Positions 27,000 to 35,285 are shown, numbered from the stretch's first letter. The stretch is 51,781 bases of DNA from Candidatus Poribacteria bacterium (GCA_003635195.1 PYIY01000186.1:1-51781); one strand, 5' to 3'. Notes: generated from the letters alone by a model not told the origin. Translations and numbers: made by a program.

Positions 27000-27800
27000 T
27001 TAATGTTGATCGTTTAGGCTCCAGTCGTAGTCTAAGTATTGAAATTTAACGTCCTCTGCTAATACAAATTCTGCGTCTTCAGGGGGCAGATAATCGGCGA
27101 GGAAATCTGCGACACCATCGTAGCCCTCCCTAAAATCTTCATCGTACCACTTGAAAATTTTCGAGAGGTAGACGCGACGTTTGACTCGATCCAACCTGAC
27201 TTTCTCTGGATGCTGAATGAAGTTGAATGTAGCGGTTTCGAGGCGTTCTTCAATATCTTCAGCAGAAAACGCGCGGGTTTCCAAAGGCGGACAACTCGCC
27301 GAGGCACACACAAGGATGAAGTGAACGCGCGGATCCACAAATTCCGTACGGATAATGCCGTGTTCAATTTGATTGAGTGTGTAAGTTTTGCCCGCAACTT
27401 GGAACTTAAGCCGAGAGAAAAACCCGTTGAACCATTTGACTTTTCGGACGCTCGTTGTCGGATAATGGTCAACGACCCCTTTAATAACAAGCGCGTTGTA
27501 GGCATTGACCCAGAACGCCAACTGTGCATTATAGGACAATTCCACCGGTTTTGCAACCGCTAACAGATCCAAGTATCTCTCTAATTTTTCTGGGTTCGCC
27601 TTTAGTTGGGTGTAGTTAACTCGTCCCTCTTTATCAACGTGTTCTTGCAAAACCTGATCAAACAGATCATGGGAAAAAGAAGTTGCGTCTATAGACTGCT
27701 GCGTGCGCGGGTCGGCTTCGACGCGGAAATGATAGAGAAAGAGCACGCTGAGAACTGATAAGAATAAGAGACATACGACAAGCAGGGTCTGGTTTTTCAT
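27000..27800 (-). CDS. exported DUF547 protein
   Basis: The 266-residue protein starts with a hydrophobic signal or anchor segment (residues 5-25, TLLVVCLLFLSVLSVLFLY). The DUF547 core is recognised from QLAFWVNAYNALVIKGVVD, HGIIRTEFVDPRVHFILVC and ASCPPLETRAFSAE. DUF547 proteins are widespread, usually exported and of unknown biochemical function; a cysteine-histidine arrangement (VCASASCPPL) has led to ideas of an enzymatic role, unproven here. It starts 12 bases after the stop of the enolase-superfamily gene, so the two are almost certainly cotranscribed. Confidence 0.85.
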   Translation of the reverse strand: MKNQTLLVVCLLFLSVLSVLFLYHFRVEADPRTQQSIDATSFSHDLFDQVLQEHVDKEGRVNYTQLKANPEKLERYLDLLAVAKPVELSYNAQLAFWVNAYNALVIKGVVDHYPTTSVRKVKWFNGFFSRLKFQVAGKTYTLNQIEHGIIRTEFVDPRVHFILVCASASCPPLETRAFSAEDIEERLETATFNFIQHPEKVRLDRVKRRVYLSKIFKWYDEDFREGYDGVADFLADYLPPEDAEFVLAEDVKFQYLDYDWSLNDQH

Positions 27801-27812
27801 TTGACAATATCC

Positions 27813-28892
27813 TCACGCATACTGTTCCAATACGTCTCGGTTAATATCAATTCCCAATCCGGGTCCTTGTGGAACGTCAACGTATCCATCAACAGCGTTT
27901 ATCGGTTCTTGTGCCAACGCTGTTCGGAGCCGGTTTTCGGTCATATCAAACTCCAAGAGTGAAGGAATCGGATTGAGTGCTTGGGGCGCGTCTGGAAGGG
28001 TGGCTTGCCAGTGTAACGTCGCTGCGAGACGGATACTACCACCCCACATGTGGGGCAACACCCGAACGTAGTTTGCGCTCGCCATCGCGGCGATTTTTCG
28101 GCACTCCGTGAAGCCACCGGCGATACTTATATCCGGTTGCACAATATCTAACCCGCGTTCTTGTAGTAGGTCGCGGAATGCCCACCGTCCTTGTAGCATT
28201 TCACCGCCAGCGATTCTCACATTTAGTGCCTGTCGGATTTCCCGATAACCTATCACATCATCACTGGTAATCGGTTCCTCATACCAAAACAGATCGTGGT
28301 CTAATATCTTTTGCCCAATGTCGATTGCTGTGCCGATATCATAACCACAATTAGCATCGACAGCGAAGAGGGTGTCGTCGCCAATGGCACGTCGAACTGC
28401 AGCGACGTTTTTTACATCGTAAGCCTCGCCGAAACCGATTTTCATCTTGACTGCGGGAAATCCCGCATCAACGTAACCTTTCGCTTCATCCATCAACGCT
28501 TGGGTTATGTCGGATTTGTCCTTTTTGAAAAGTCCGCTTGCATAAGCAGGAATCCTCAATCGGAACGCGCCGCCGAGCAGTCGATAGATCGGCATATCCA
28601 GTGCCTTGCCCATAATGTCCCACAAGGCGATGTCAATACCGCTCAAGGCACCAATATTTCCACGCATCGCTTCCCATATCCGTTCCGTTTCAAAAGGCGA
28701 TTGTCCAATGAGATGTGTTTCAATCGCGGACGAAGAAGGAACGCTTATCCCTTCACCCCAGCCCGTAATCTCAGCGTCTGTAGAAATTTCGACGACAACG
28801 GCGGTCCGTGTGTTCGTCCAACCGCGCGAATTCGCAAAGGGTTCAACAAGTGGATAGCGTAAGTTATAGGTTTTAACGTCGGTGATTTTCAT
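27813..28892 (-). CDS. enolase-superfamily enzyme, mandelate racemase type
   Basis: This 359-residue enzyme shows the KxK motif of the mandelate racemase/muconate cycloisomerase group (AVKMKIGFG), metal ligands in FAVDANCGYD, WYEEPI and AGGEMLQGR, and the late PHMWGG histidine typical of the mandelate racemase subgroup. It should abstract a proton alpha to a carboxylate, as in acid-sugar dehydratases or racemases; the substrate is not inferable. I choose ATG 28892 (MKITDVKTYNL) because a GTG 36 bases upstream would translate through a palindromic repeat. It is the first gene of a unit with the DUF547 gene. Adjacent Gfo/Idh and DUF547 genes fit a role in uronate or sugar-acid use, by context only. 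Confidence 0.87.
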   Translation of the reverse strand: MKITDVKTYNLRYPLVEPFANSRGWTNTRTAVVVEISTDAEITGWGEGISVPSSSAIETHLIGQSPFETERIWEAMRGNIGALSGIDIALWDIMGKALDMPIYRLLGGAFRLRIPAYASGLFKKDKSDITQALMDEAKGYVDAGFPAVKMKIGFGEAYDVKNVAAVRRAIGDDTLFAVDANCGYDIGTAIDIGQKILDHDLFWYEEPITSDDVIGYREIRQALNVRIAGGEMLQGRWAFRDLLQERGLDIVQPDISIAGGFTECRKIAAMASANYVRVLPHMWGGSIRLAATLHWQATLPDAPQALNPIPSLLEFDMTENRLRTALAQEPINAVDGYVDVPQGPGLGIDINRDVLEQYA

Positions 28893-28904
28893 GATTTTAG
28901 TGTT

Positions 28905-28928
28905 TGTAGGTGCGATTTTAAATCGCAC
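28905..28928. repeat. TGTAGG palindrome upstream of the enolase-superfamily gene
   Basis: GTGCGATTT (28910-28918) and AAATCGCAC (28920-28928) form a perfect nine-base-pair stem around one base, preceded by TGTAG. Lying in the likely leader of the enolase-superfamily gene, it could influence its expression. Confidence 0.6.
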
Positions 28929-29013
28929 GCTTCTTTGTATTAGAATTTCCAGCCTATCTTTATTCTATCACAATCCGCACATTTTTTGCAGAAAAAACGG
29001 AGTTAAAAGCGGA

Positions 29014-29062
29014 GCATCGCGAGCGACAAGGAGCACCCAAGTAAAGATACTCGCTCCTACAG
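29014..29062 (-). repeat. TGTAGGAGCGAGTAT/CTTGGGTG element, inverted copy
   Basis: On the minus strand the sequence reads TGTAGGAGCGAGTATC, TTTACTTGGGTGCTCC and TTGTCGCTCGCGATG. The same blocks recur in order at 35488-35556 on the plus strand. AGGAGC and GCTCCT at its two sides can pair. Confidence 0.6.
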
Positions 29063-29091
29063 AAGATATGAGTGAGCACAATCTTGAGTGG

Positions 29092-29122
29092 AAAAGAAAA
29101 AGGCAAGGTTAAAAACCTCGCC
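29092..29122 (-). terminator. rho-independent terminator after the sigma-Kelch gene
   Basis: On the minus strand GGCGAGGTT, a TTT loop and AACCTTGCC form a nine-pair stem with one G-U wobble, followed by TTTTTCTTTTC. It lies about 80 bases past the stop at 29203. Confidence 0.8.
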
Positions 29123-29202
29123 AATAGAGTTGAAGACGCATCTGGAAAAACAATATTGGAAATTCAATTACCGATTTTTTTTCATCGTTTGCCCGTTTCC
29201 AC

Positions 29203-31080
29203 TTATCTTGGGTCGTAAACTTGGACGCTCGTAACGGGGCCTCCACCAAAGATATAGATTTGCCCATCTATCACCTCAGTTTTATGTCCCCATTTACCCA
29301 TCGGCAGGTCCGACGCTTGGGTCCAACGATCGGTTGCGGGATCGTAGATTTCAATCGTTGAAAGTTTTTTAAATTCTCTATCTTTCTTAAAGAAACCACC
29401 TATGACATAGATTTTTCCATCAATTACACTTGCTGTGTGCAACGCTTTCGGAGCAGGCATTTCTGTTTTTTCTTCCCATTGATTCGTTTTTGGATTGAAC
29501 ACTTCAACGTTGGAAAGATAGAGATCTGACTCGTCCTGAATAGGAGGCGAACCTAACCCACCTATAGCATAGATTTTTCCGTTCACAACATCAAGTGCTG
29601 CGGAACAACGCGCACAGTTCATACTTTGGGCTTTTGCCCAAGTGTCCGTCCCTGGATCATATACCTCCACAGTTTCTAAGTGCGGTTTTTCATTAGTAGT
29701 TAACCACCCACCAACGGCATAAATTTTTCCGTTCACAACACAAGTCATGGTTTTCTTTGGTGTCGGCATATCTGCTTTCTGGGTCCATGTGTCTGTAACC
29801 GGATCATACATTTCTACGGTTGCGAGTTCTTCATTCTCGAAACTGGAACCGCGAGGCACCTGAATTGTCTTTGTTTTTGAGCCACCAATGGCGTATATTT
29901 TTCCATCCACAACTGAGACAGATACACCAGACCGCGCTGTCGGCATATCCGATTTTCGTTCCCATGTGTCGGTTTTCGGGTCGTACATTTCTACCCTTGA
30001 AACCGATAGGTCCCCAAATTCGCCCCTTTTGAGTTGGATGTTACCCCCTATCACGAACACTTTTCCATTCACGACAGATGTAGCAAACCCCGTTCGAGAT
30101 GTTGGCATGTCTGCTTTCCGTGTCCACTGCAACGTAGCAGGTCCGAGAGAATTCTGCTGGGTATCGGACACAAGAGGTGTTTCAACCGCCTGCAGTTCTG
30201 TCCCGATATTTTTATTCGCGGAAATTGCTCGTCCGACCTGGTTCCGCAGATCGGGTTTTGAATCAATATCAAGAAGGATGGCGGTATCAACAATTTCAAC
30301 CGTAGGTTCGGCTACTGCCTCGAAACTGTACGGCTTCTGAAAGCGGGCGAGGTATTGGTTGGTTGCCCCTAATAGCACGGTAACCAGAAGGGTCGCCACC
30401 CCCAAAGCACCCCACGGGAGCAGTGGCTTTGCCACCGGAGGCGGTGTCGGTTTCAGGTCAGTGACTTGTCGCATGATGTTCTCGGTTAGGTTGGTAGGGA
30501 ACGGCACGCCGCTAAGAACCTCCTGAACCAAGAGTTCTTGGTCCTCCCGCAAACGCCTTCGCGCCCGCCAGAGTCGATTTGTAATCGTATTTACGGAGAC
30601 CCCTAAGAATTTGCTGATCTCCTTTGCTGTCATTTCACCGAGATAGTGGAGCGTCATCACCGTGCGCTCACTCTCCGGCAGTTTCGACAGAAGTTTTTGG
30701 GCAATTTCATAACGGTGTTCGGTGCCTTCTGCTTCGCGCTGTTTCTCGGTATAATGGGTGTAAGAAGATTCTTCTATTTCTGCCATAGGCGTGTCCTCCA
30801 GCGATTGCATCGCGGGTTTGTGTCTTTGGAGCCAATTAATGCAAAGTCGATTTGCGATGACATAGAGCCACCCCGCAAATTGATTCGGATTTTTGAGTGT
30901 TGAGAGTTTCTTGTATGCTTGAAGAAAGGTATCTTGCGTAATTTCTTCAGCGTAGTGAAAATCGTTAACCTTCCGCCACGCAAGGGCGTGAACACCCCTT
31001 TGGTGCCTTTGAACTAAAGTGTCGAAGGCATCATCGTCGCCTGACAGAATTCTGCGAATCAGTTGAGCATCGTTTTCCAC
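29203..31080 (-). CDS. ECF-type sigma factor fused to a membrane helix and Kelch propeller
   Basis: The 625-residue protein starts with sigma70 region 2 (AFDTLVQRHQRGVHALAW, EEITQDTFLQAYKKL, FAGWLYVIANRLCINWL), then region 4 (SERTVMTLHYLGEMTAKEI, LGVSVNTITNRLWRARRRL, about 125-180). A proline-rich linker and one membrane helix (about 225-245) lead to six Kelch repeats (about 320-625), each with a PTxR-like start and a closing GKIYAIGG, enough for one six-bladed propeller. The sigma part would be cytoplasmic and the propeller outside the membrane, so this could be a one-protein signal receiver and transcription factor; no separate anti-sigma gene is seen. The start is GTG 31080, chosen because it aligns with the paralogue at 38620 and has GGAGG nine bases upstream. 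GTG 31086 is an alternative. Confidence 0.9.
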   Translation of the reverse strand: MENDAQLIRRILSGDDDAFDTLVQRHQRGVHALAWRKVNDFHYAEEITQDTFLQAYKKLSTLKNPNQFAGWLYVIANRLCINWLQRHKPAMQSLEDTPMAEIEESSYTHYTEKQREAEGTEHRYEIAQKLLSKLPESERTVMTLHYLGEMTAKEISKFLGVSVNTITNRLWRARRRLREDQELLVQEVLSGVPFPTNLTENIMRQVTDLKPTPPPVAKPLLPWGALGVATLLVTVLLGATNQYLARFQKPYSFEAVAEPTVEIVDTAILLDIDSKPDLRNQVGRAISANKNIGTELQAVETPLVSDTQQNSLGPATLQWTRKADMPTSRTGFATSVVNGKVFVIGGNIQLKRGEFGDLSVSRVEMYDPKTDTWERKSDMPTARSGVSVSVVDGKIYAIGGSKTKTIQVPRGSSFENEELATVEMYDPVTDTWTQKADMPTPKKTMTCVVNGKIYAVGGWLTTNEKPHLETVEVYDPGTDTWAKAQSMNCARCSAALDVVNGKIYAIGGLGSPPIQDESDLYLSNVEVFNPKTNQWEEKTEMPAPKALHTASVIDGKIYVIGGFFKKDREFKKLSTIEIYDPATDRWTQASDLPMGKWGHKTEVIDGQIYIFGGGPVTSVQVYDPR

Positions 31081-31230
31081 TGTCACAATCCTCCATGGTG
31101 CGCGAGCAGATTTAATTGTACCTACATTCTCATCATTCTCTTTGAGGTAATCCGGCAGCTTACCTTCATCTTTATAGATGTCATAGACTTTTTTGACATT
31201 TATAGAAGCCGTGGCACGTTCTATTTGTGT
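31081..31230 (-). other. coding-like open stretch in frame with the sigma-Kelch gene but without a start codon
   Basis: After a TAA at 31231-31233, the sigma-Kelch frame is open for 50 codons and reads like protein (VKKVYDIYKDEGKLPDYLKE, then SARAPWRIV). It has no ATG or TTG, and only GTG codons at its end. It overlaps the end of the preceding gene by a few bases. It may be a remnant of a lost gene fused in frame, or chance. Confidence 0.35.
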
Positions 31231-32048
31231 TTAATATCGCCCCAAGTTGTTGCTAATTTTCCGATAGGATCAATAGCAAGGGCACCAGCGACTTCCTCAA
31301 AGAAACTTCTCTGATCTATCGCTTTGTCTGGATAGATGTCAACAATGGCATGCGTTTTATCGTCGAAATGCAGGTTCATATATGCAGTACCAGATTTTTC
31401 ACTACATCGGTAAAGGAGGACATTCCCACCTTTTTGCAATTCAATTTCAATATTATAGTCAACTTCCCGCGCGGCACCCGTCCAGTGAGAATTATTGTAC
31501 CACTTCTCGCCGTTAATCCAAATCTGTGCATGGTCGTCATGGGCAGGAGACATCACGGCTTTCATGTCCTCCGGAGCCTTAATAACAATAATACCGTAGG
31601 TATCAATGTGATTTATGGGGCCACCCCTATTCATGTGGTGAGGGTCCGCAGGATTAATTTCAAAGACTTCCCAACGTCTGGTTCCACCATGCTCCTTATC
31701 CCATCGGACCAGAACATTTTGCGTCAGTTTTAAACCTTCAATAGTCGAAAGTTTGGGCTGCGTCAGTTTACCCTTGGTGCCTTCCTCAATAAAGTCTTTC
31801 CGGGCGGAGCCGGGGAATCCACTATTCTCGTAGTTTCCATTAGGTCCGTAATACTTCCTGATCCAGTTTTTGTTCTTTGAATGGTCTTCGTTCAAAGCGT
31901 CTTCGGTTGGGCTTTTGAACCAATCCGCCTTTTTTAAAGGACCACCCTTCATGTTAACCTCTCCTTGTGTGAAGGCAAGATGGGAGACGTTCACAAACAG
32001 CGCGAACATAATCCCTATAACGAACGCGAACCGATAAAACTTTCTCAT
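31221..32048 (-). CDS. exported ligand-binding-like protein with shared GKLxTTWG tail
   Basis: The start at 32048 (MRKFYRFAFVIGIMFALF) gives a signal peptide and has AAGGAAA upstream; an ATG 24 bases earlier is less well placed. The 275-residue protein has a central region (VLVRWDKEHGG, HDDHAQIWINGEKWYNN, LQKGGNVLLYRC) resembling PA14-like or galactose-binding sandwiches, where such loops hold a carbohydrate, but no enzyme motif is visible. The last residues, AIDPIGKLATTWGDIKHK, match the ends of the LamG and Kelch proteins next to it. It is preceded at 32124 by promoter-like element a, and followed by the sigma-Kelch gene only about 140 bases on, so the two may be expressed together. Confidence 0.75.
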   Translation of the reverse strand: MRKFYRFAFVIGIMFALFVNVSHLAFTQGEVNMKGGPLKKADWFKSPTEDALNEDHSKNKNWIRKYYGPNGNYENSGFPGSARKDFIEEGTKGKLTQPKLSTIEGLKLTQNVLVRWDKEHGGTRRWEVFEINPADPHHMNRGGPINHIDTYGIIVIKAPEDMKAVMSPAHDDHAQIWINGEKWYNNSHWTGAAREVDYNIEIELQKGGNVLLYRCSEKSGTAYMNLHFDDKTHAIVDIYPDKAIDQRSFFEEVAGALAIDPIGKLATTWGDIKHK

Positions 32049-32113
32049 TGAAATTTCCTTCCTTTGATTCACTAACAGGCTGAAATTGATGTCGAGTCTT
32101 GTAAAATTAAGAG

Positions 32114-32191
32114 ATACGATACGCTTTCTATTGTTAAAGACGAATTTCGATGTCGAAAAGGTACAACATGGAAAAAATCGAATTTCAATCC
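32114..32191 (-). promoter_or_regulatory. conserved upstream element, copy a
   Basis: On the minus strand the blocks GGATTGAAATTCGATTTTTT, TTCGTCTTTAACAATAGAAAG and CGTATCGTAT occur in this order, as in copies b (35393) and c (42526). The CTTTAA-ATAGAAAG block lies 50 to 75 bases before the start at 32048. It is the least canonical of the three as a sigma70 promoter. Confidence 0.5.
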
Positions 32192-32250
32192 AGAATGTAT
32201 CTTCTCACGGACCTTATGAACTCATAAAAGTGTATAAATAATTATGAGTT

Positions 32251-32316
32251 TTACCATAAGATTACTATAAATGACCTCAGGTATAATTGCTGATAGAAGT
32301 TTTTTAGAGATTTCAT
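32251..32316 (-). pseudogene. vestigial Kelch gene start after LamG 1
   Basis: The stop of LamG 1 overlaps an ATG by ATGA exactly as at the LamG 2/Kelch junction (34289-34292). The next codons read MKSLKN against MKSLKK in the intact Kelch gene, then diverge and stop after 21 codons. This marks a lost Kelch copy. Confidence 0.65.
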
Positions 32317-33194
32317 TGCTTCAGTCGTCCCCATGTTGTGGTAAGTTTTCCTTGTGGCTCGACAGCAAGGGCGTTCCCAATCTTTGCGCCATTTTTACCC
32401 TCCAGATGATGTCCGTTGCCCGATGCATCTGAAAATTGCTCGGTGCCACCGGGTTCATCAAAATGCCACAGCGCAACTGTCTTTGCGTCATTTTTGAATT
32501 TCTCGTCTGGTATAAAGCCTTTTTTGTTGACATCGTAACGAGGAATCGTTGAGATGCGGACCTCATCAATATATCCAGTGAAGGAATCATAAAACTGTTC
32601 TTCCTTAACAGGCATCCGAATTTTTTTTCCAAACCCTCCAAGCACAAAGTCCTTTGGAAGACGAGCATCAAGGTTGTGTCCGAGGGGTATGCCTTGTTGA
32701 TTTATCGTTATGAAATCATTGACGATCATTGTTATCTGATCCCCATTTAACTGATAAGCGATGTGGTGCCATTGATTCGACTCAAGTCGAATCGGGAAAG
32801 GGAGGGTCGTACCGAGTTCCCCGTCAAGATAGGAACTCATTAGCAAGATTAGGTCCCCCTTCGGGTGCTCGATATTTAGCGCATTAGCCAGATTATTTAG
32901 GAAGGGTTCAAATTCATCGTTCACGATGAGCATACGCATCTGTTGATGGAGTATCATTCCTGCTGTATCCTTGTCGGGCGGCGTGGTGGGATATACCCAT
33001 GCTTCGACAGTGAACTCCTCCGTGCCGTTGGGTAAAGGTCTACCGAAGGTTTCAAAATCTAAAACGGCGTAGTCATCTACCCCGTCGAGGACTAAATAGT
33101 TACCCCCCGCGGGTGATGGCGGTGGCAACGCTTTAGCACTCAGCGGCATGAATGTAAGCAAAAAGAGGCATGTCAGGATTTGTCGGCATCTCAT
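32313..33194 (-). CDS. exported LamG-domain protein 1 with shared GKLTTTWG tail
   Basis: The 293-residue protein has a signal peptide (MRCRQILTCLFLLTFMPLSA) and one LamG/concanavalin-like jelly roll: YLVLDGVDDYAVLDFE, FTVEAWVYPT, WHHIAYQLNGDQITMIVND and GYIDEVRIS, ending with VALWHFDE and DASGNGHHLEGKNGAKIG. LamG domains bind glycans or proteins. After the fold, the chain ends ALAVEPQGKLTTTWGRLKQ, shared with neighbouring exported proteins of other folds. AAGGA lies eight bases before the ATG. It is a close paralogue of LamG 2 and was produced with it by duplication, as shown by the shared sequence running past the stop codon. Confidence 0.88.
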   Translation of the reverse strand: MRCRQILTCLFLLTFMPLSAKALPPPSPAGGNYLVLDGVDDYAVLDFETFGRPLPNGTEEFTVEAWVYPTTPPDKDTAGMILHQQMRMLIVNDEFEPFLNNLANALNIEHPKGDLILLMSSYLDGELGTTLPFPIRLESNQWHHIAYQLNGDQITMIVNDFITINQQGIPLGHNLDARLPKDFVLGGFGKKIRMPVKEEQFYDSFTGYIDEVRISTIPRYDVNKKGFIPDEKFKNDAKTVALWHFDEPGGTEQFSDASGNGHHLEGKNGAKIGNALAVEPQGKLTTTWGRLKQ

Positions 33195-33236
33195 TTTTTA
33201 TTTCCTTTTTCATCTAAAGAGAAAAATCTGTGAGTT

Positions 33237-34292
33237 TCAAGGTTGGTTTCGATGTTTTACTTTGAGTTCTCCCCAGCGTGTAGGCATTTTGCCTGTTGCT
33301 TCGACGGCACGAAAACCGGTATCAAATGCCACAACGTCTGGAAAAAATTGGCCGTCTGCTCCAATACCTCCAAAGACATAAATCGTGCCATTGACCGTCG
33401 CTGCGCCTTGAGGATACATAGGCGTTGGCATTGCTGGAATATCGCTCCATGTCTCTGTCTGTGGATTGTACACATCCACCGTCGCTAAATACTCGCGGGA
33501 TTTGTCTATACCGCCAATCACATAGATGTCATCCTCAACAACAGCTGTCCTAAACGAAAATTTAACGTTTAACATATCCTTCTTCTTTTGCCATTGACGG
33601 CTAATCGGGTCATATTCCTCAATGGCCGACAGAACCTGCCCCCCAGGCGGTCCGTACCCACCAATGACAAAAATATGGTTGTTGACAACGCCTCCCAAAT
33701 ATGCATCGCGCCGGGTCGGCATTTTGGTACCCGCCTCCCATGTATCGGTGGCAGGATCATAGATGTCAACCCGGTCCATTCGTCGCTCATCTTCCCCACC
33801 CCAACCCGTTGACCCTCCAATAATATAGATTTTTTCGTCAACCGCACCAACAGCGGGATGGACACGCGGAACGGGCATGTCCTTTTTCCGTGTCCATGTA
33901 TCAGTCGCTGGATCGTATGCCTCTACACGAACCGGATATTCCGTCTTTACGCCTTTCTCTTGATACCACCCGCCGAAGACATAAATAATGTCGTTGACAA
34001 CCGCGGCTTTAGGATAATAGCGTCGCGTTGGCATGTCTGCGACTCGCCGCCACGTGTTGGTTTGAGGGTCGTATTCCTCAACAGTTGAAACCCCATCGGG
34101 AGCCCCAACGTTTTCGAGGGTGCCACCCATGATATAAATCTTATCATCTACGACAGCAGTTGCTATTCCCGATCTCTTCGTGCGGAGCTGCGTTATCACT
34201 TCCCAATCCTGACCCGCAAAGGATTCTATTTGCATAAGTAAGAGAATGAGAACAGCAACGCCAATAACGATAATTTTTTTTAAAGATTTCAT
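33237..34292 (-). CDS. exported Kelch-repeat protein with shared GKMPTRWG tail
   Basis: The 351-residue protein has a signal peptide or anchor (KKIIVIGVAVLILLLM) and six Kelch repeats, with closing strands DKIYIMGG, DIIYVFGG, EKIYIIGG, NHIFVIGG, DDIYVIGG and GTIYVFGG, forming one propeller. Its repeats resemble those of the sigma-Kelch protein at 29203, which may share an ancestor. The C-terminus, AVEATGKMPTRWGELK, carries a variant of the tail found on the LamG proteins. The start codon overlaps the LamG 2 stop (ATGA), with no separate ribosome binding site, so translation is coupled. The exported propeller may be the binding partner or product of the same signalling system. Confidence 0.88.
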   Translation of the reverse strand: MKSLKKIIVIGVAVLILLLMQIESFAGQDWEVITQLRTKRSGIATAVVDDKIYIMGGTLENVGAPDGVSTVEEYDPQTNTWRRVADMPTRRYYPKAAVVNDIIYVFGGWYQEKGVKTEYPVRVEAYDPATDTWTRKKDMPVPRVHPAVGAVDEKIYIIGGSTGWGGEDERRMDRVDIYDPATDTWEAGTKMPTRRDAYLGGVVNNHIFVIGGYGPPGGQVLSAIEEYDPISRQWQKKKDMLNVKFSFRTAVVEDDIYVIGGIDKSREYLATVDVYNPQTETWSDIPAMPTPMYPQGAATVNGTIYVFGGIGADGQFFPDVVAFDTGFRAVEATGKMPTRWGELKVKHRNQP

Positions 34293-35170
34293 TGCTTAAG
34301 TCTTCCCCATGTTATTGCGAGTTTCCCTTCTGCTTCGACAGCAAGGGCGTTCCCAATCTTTGCGCCATTTTTACCCTCCAGATGATGCGCGTTGCCCGAT
34401 GCATCTGAAAATTGCTGGGTGCCACTGGTTTCATCAAAGTGCCATAAGGCAACTGTTTTTGCGTCATCCTTGAATTTTCCGCGTGGCATAAAGCCTTTTT
34501 TCTCTACATCATAACGCGCCTCCGTTGATATGCGGATCTCATCAATATATCCTGTGAAGGAACTCAAAAACGCTTTGGCTGGCGGACGACCCGGTAGCAC
34601 AACTATTTTTCCATACCCGCCAAGCACGAAGTCCTTTGGACGCAAACCACGAGGATCACGATCGTGTCCGAGAGGTATCCCGTGTTGATTTGTCGCTACG
34701 AAATCATTGACGATCATTGTTATCTGATTCTCATTTAACTGATAAGCGATGTGCTGCCATTGGTTCGGCACAAGCGAGATCGGGAAAGATATTGTCCGAC
34801 CGAACCCTCCCTCAATATAGGAACTCATTAGCAAGATTAGGTTCCCCTTCGGAGGCTCAATATTTAGTGCTTTAGCCCAGTTATCTCCATTCTCCAAGAT
34901 GACCATATCCACCTGTTGATGGAGTATCACCAATACCGTGTCCTTGGTGTCGGGCGGTGTGGTGGGATATATCCATGCTTCAAAGGTGAATTCGTCTGTG
35001 CCATCCGGTAAGAGATAACCAAAGGTTTCAAAATCTAAAACAGCGTAGTCATCGACCCCGTCGAGGACTAAATAGTTTCCTCCCGCGGGTGAAGCGGGTG
35101 GGAATGCTTTAGCACTCAGCGGAATGAGTGCCAGCAAAAAGAGGCATGCAAGGATCTGTCGGTGTCCCAT
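34289..35170 (-). CDS. exported LamG-domain protein 2 with shared GKLAITWG tail
   Basis: The start at 35170 (MGHRQILACLFLLALIPLSA) gives a signal peptide and has AGGAG six bases upstream; an ATG 36 bases earlier would spoil both. At 293 residues it matches LamG 1 in length and nearly all motifs (YLVLDGVDDYAVLDFETFG, FTFEAWIYPT, WQHIAYQLNENQ, GYIDEIRIS). The tail is ALAVEAEGKLAITWGRLKQ. Translationally coupled to the Kelch gene that follows. Upstream are a decayed gene end (35220-35285) and promoter-like element b, which may now serve this gene with a long leader of about 220 bases. Confidence 0.88.
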   Translation of the reverse strand: MGHRQILACLFLLALIPLSAKAFPPASPAGGNYLVLDGVDDYAVLDFETFGYLLPDGTDEFTFEAWIYPTTPPDTKDTVLVILHQQVDMVILENGDNWAKALNIEPPKGNLILLMSSYIEGGFGRTISFPISLVPNQWQHIAYQLNENQITMIVNDFVATNQHGIPLGHDRDPRGLRPKDFVLGGYGKIVVLPGRPPAKAFLSSFTGYIDEIRISTEARYDVEKKGFMPRGKFKDDAKTVALWHFDETSGTQQFSDASGNAHHLEGKNGAKIGNALAVEAEGKLAITWGRLKQ

Positions 35171-35219
35171 TTTTTTCTCCTGTAACTGTGAGTATTGAAA
35201 ATTCAATGACTGCCTTTTT

Positions 35220-35285
35220 TTAATCGTCCCACGTTTTCACAAGTTTCCTTGTTGGATCGACACGCTGAGGACCTTTCCCATGTAA
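35220..35285 (-). pseudogene. decayed end of a fifth gene with the shared tail
   Basis: The frame before TAA (35220-35222) reads GPQRVDPTRKLVKTWDD, closely matching GALAIDPIGKLATTWGD at the end of the gene at 31221. A TGA cuts the frame five residues earlier. With promoter-like element b 110 bases upstream, this is best explained as a gene of the same kind whose body was deleted. Confidence 0.65.

Noticed and set aside
28893..28928. GTG start at 28928 for the enolase-superfamily gene
   Set aside because: It would translate through the palindromic repeat and add 12 residues with no family match; MKITDVKTYNL at 28892 is a typical start.
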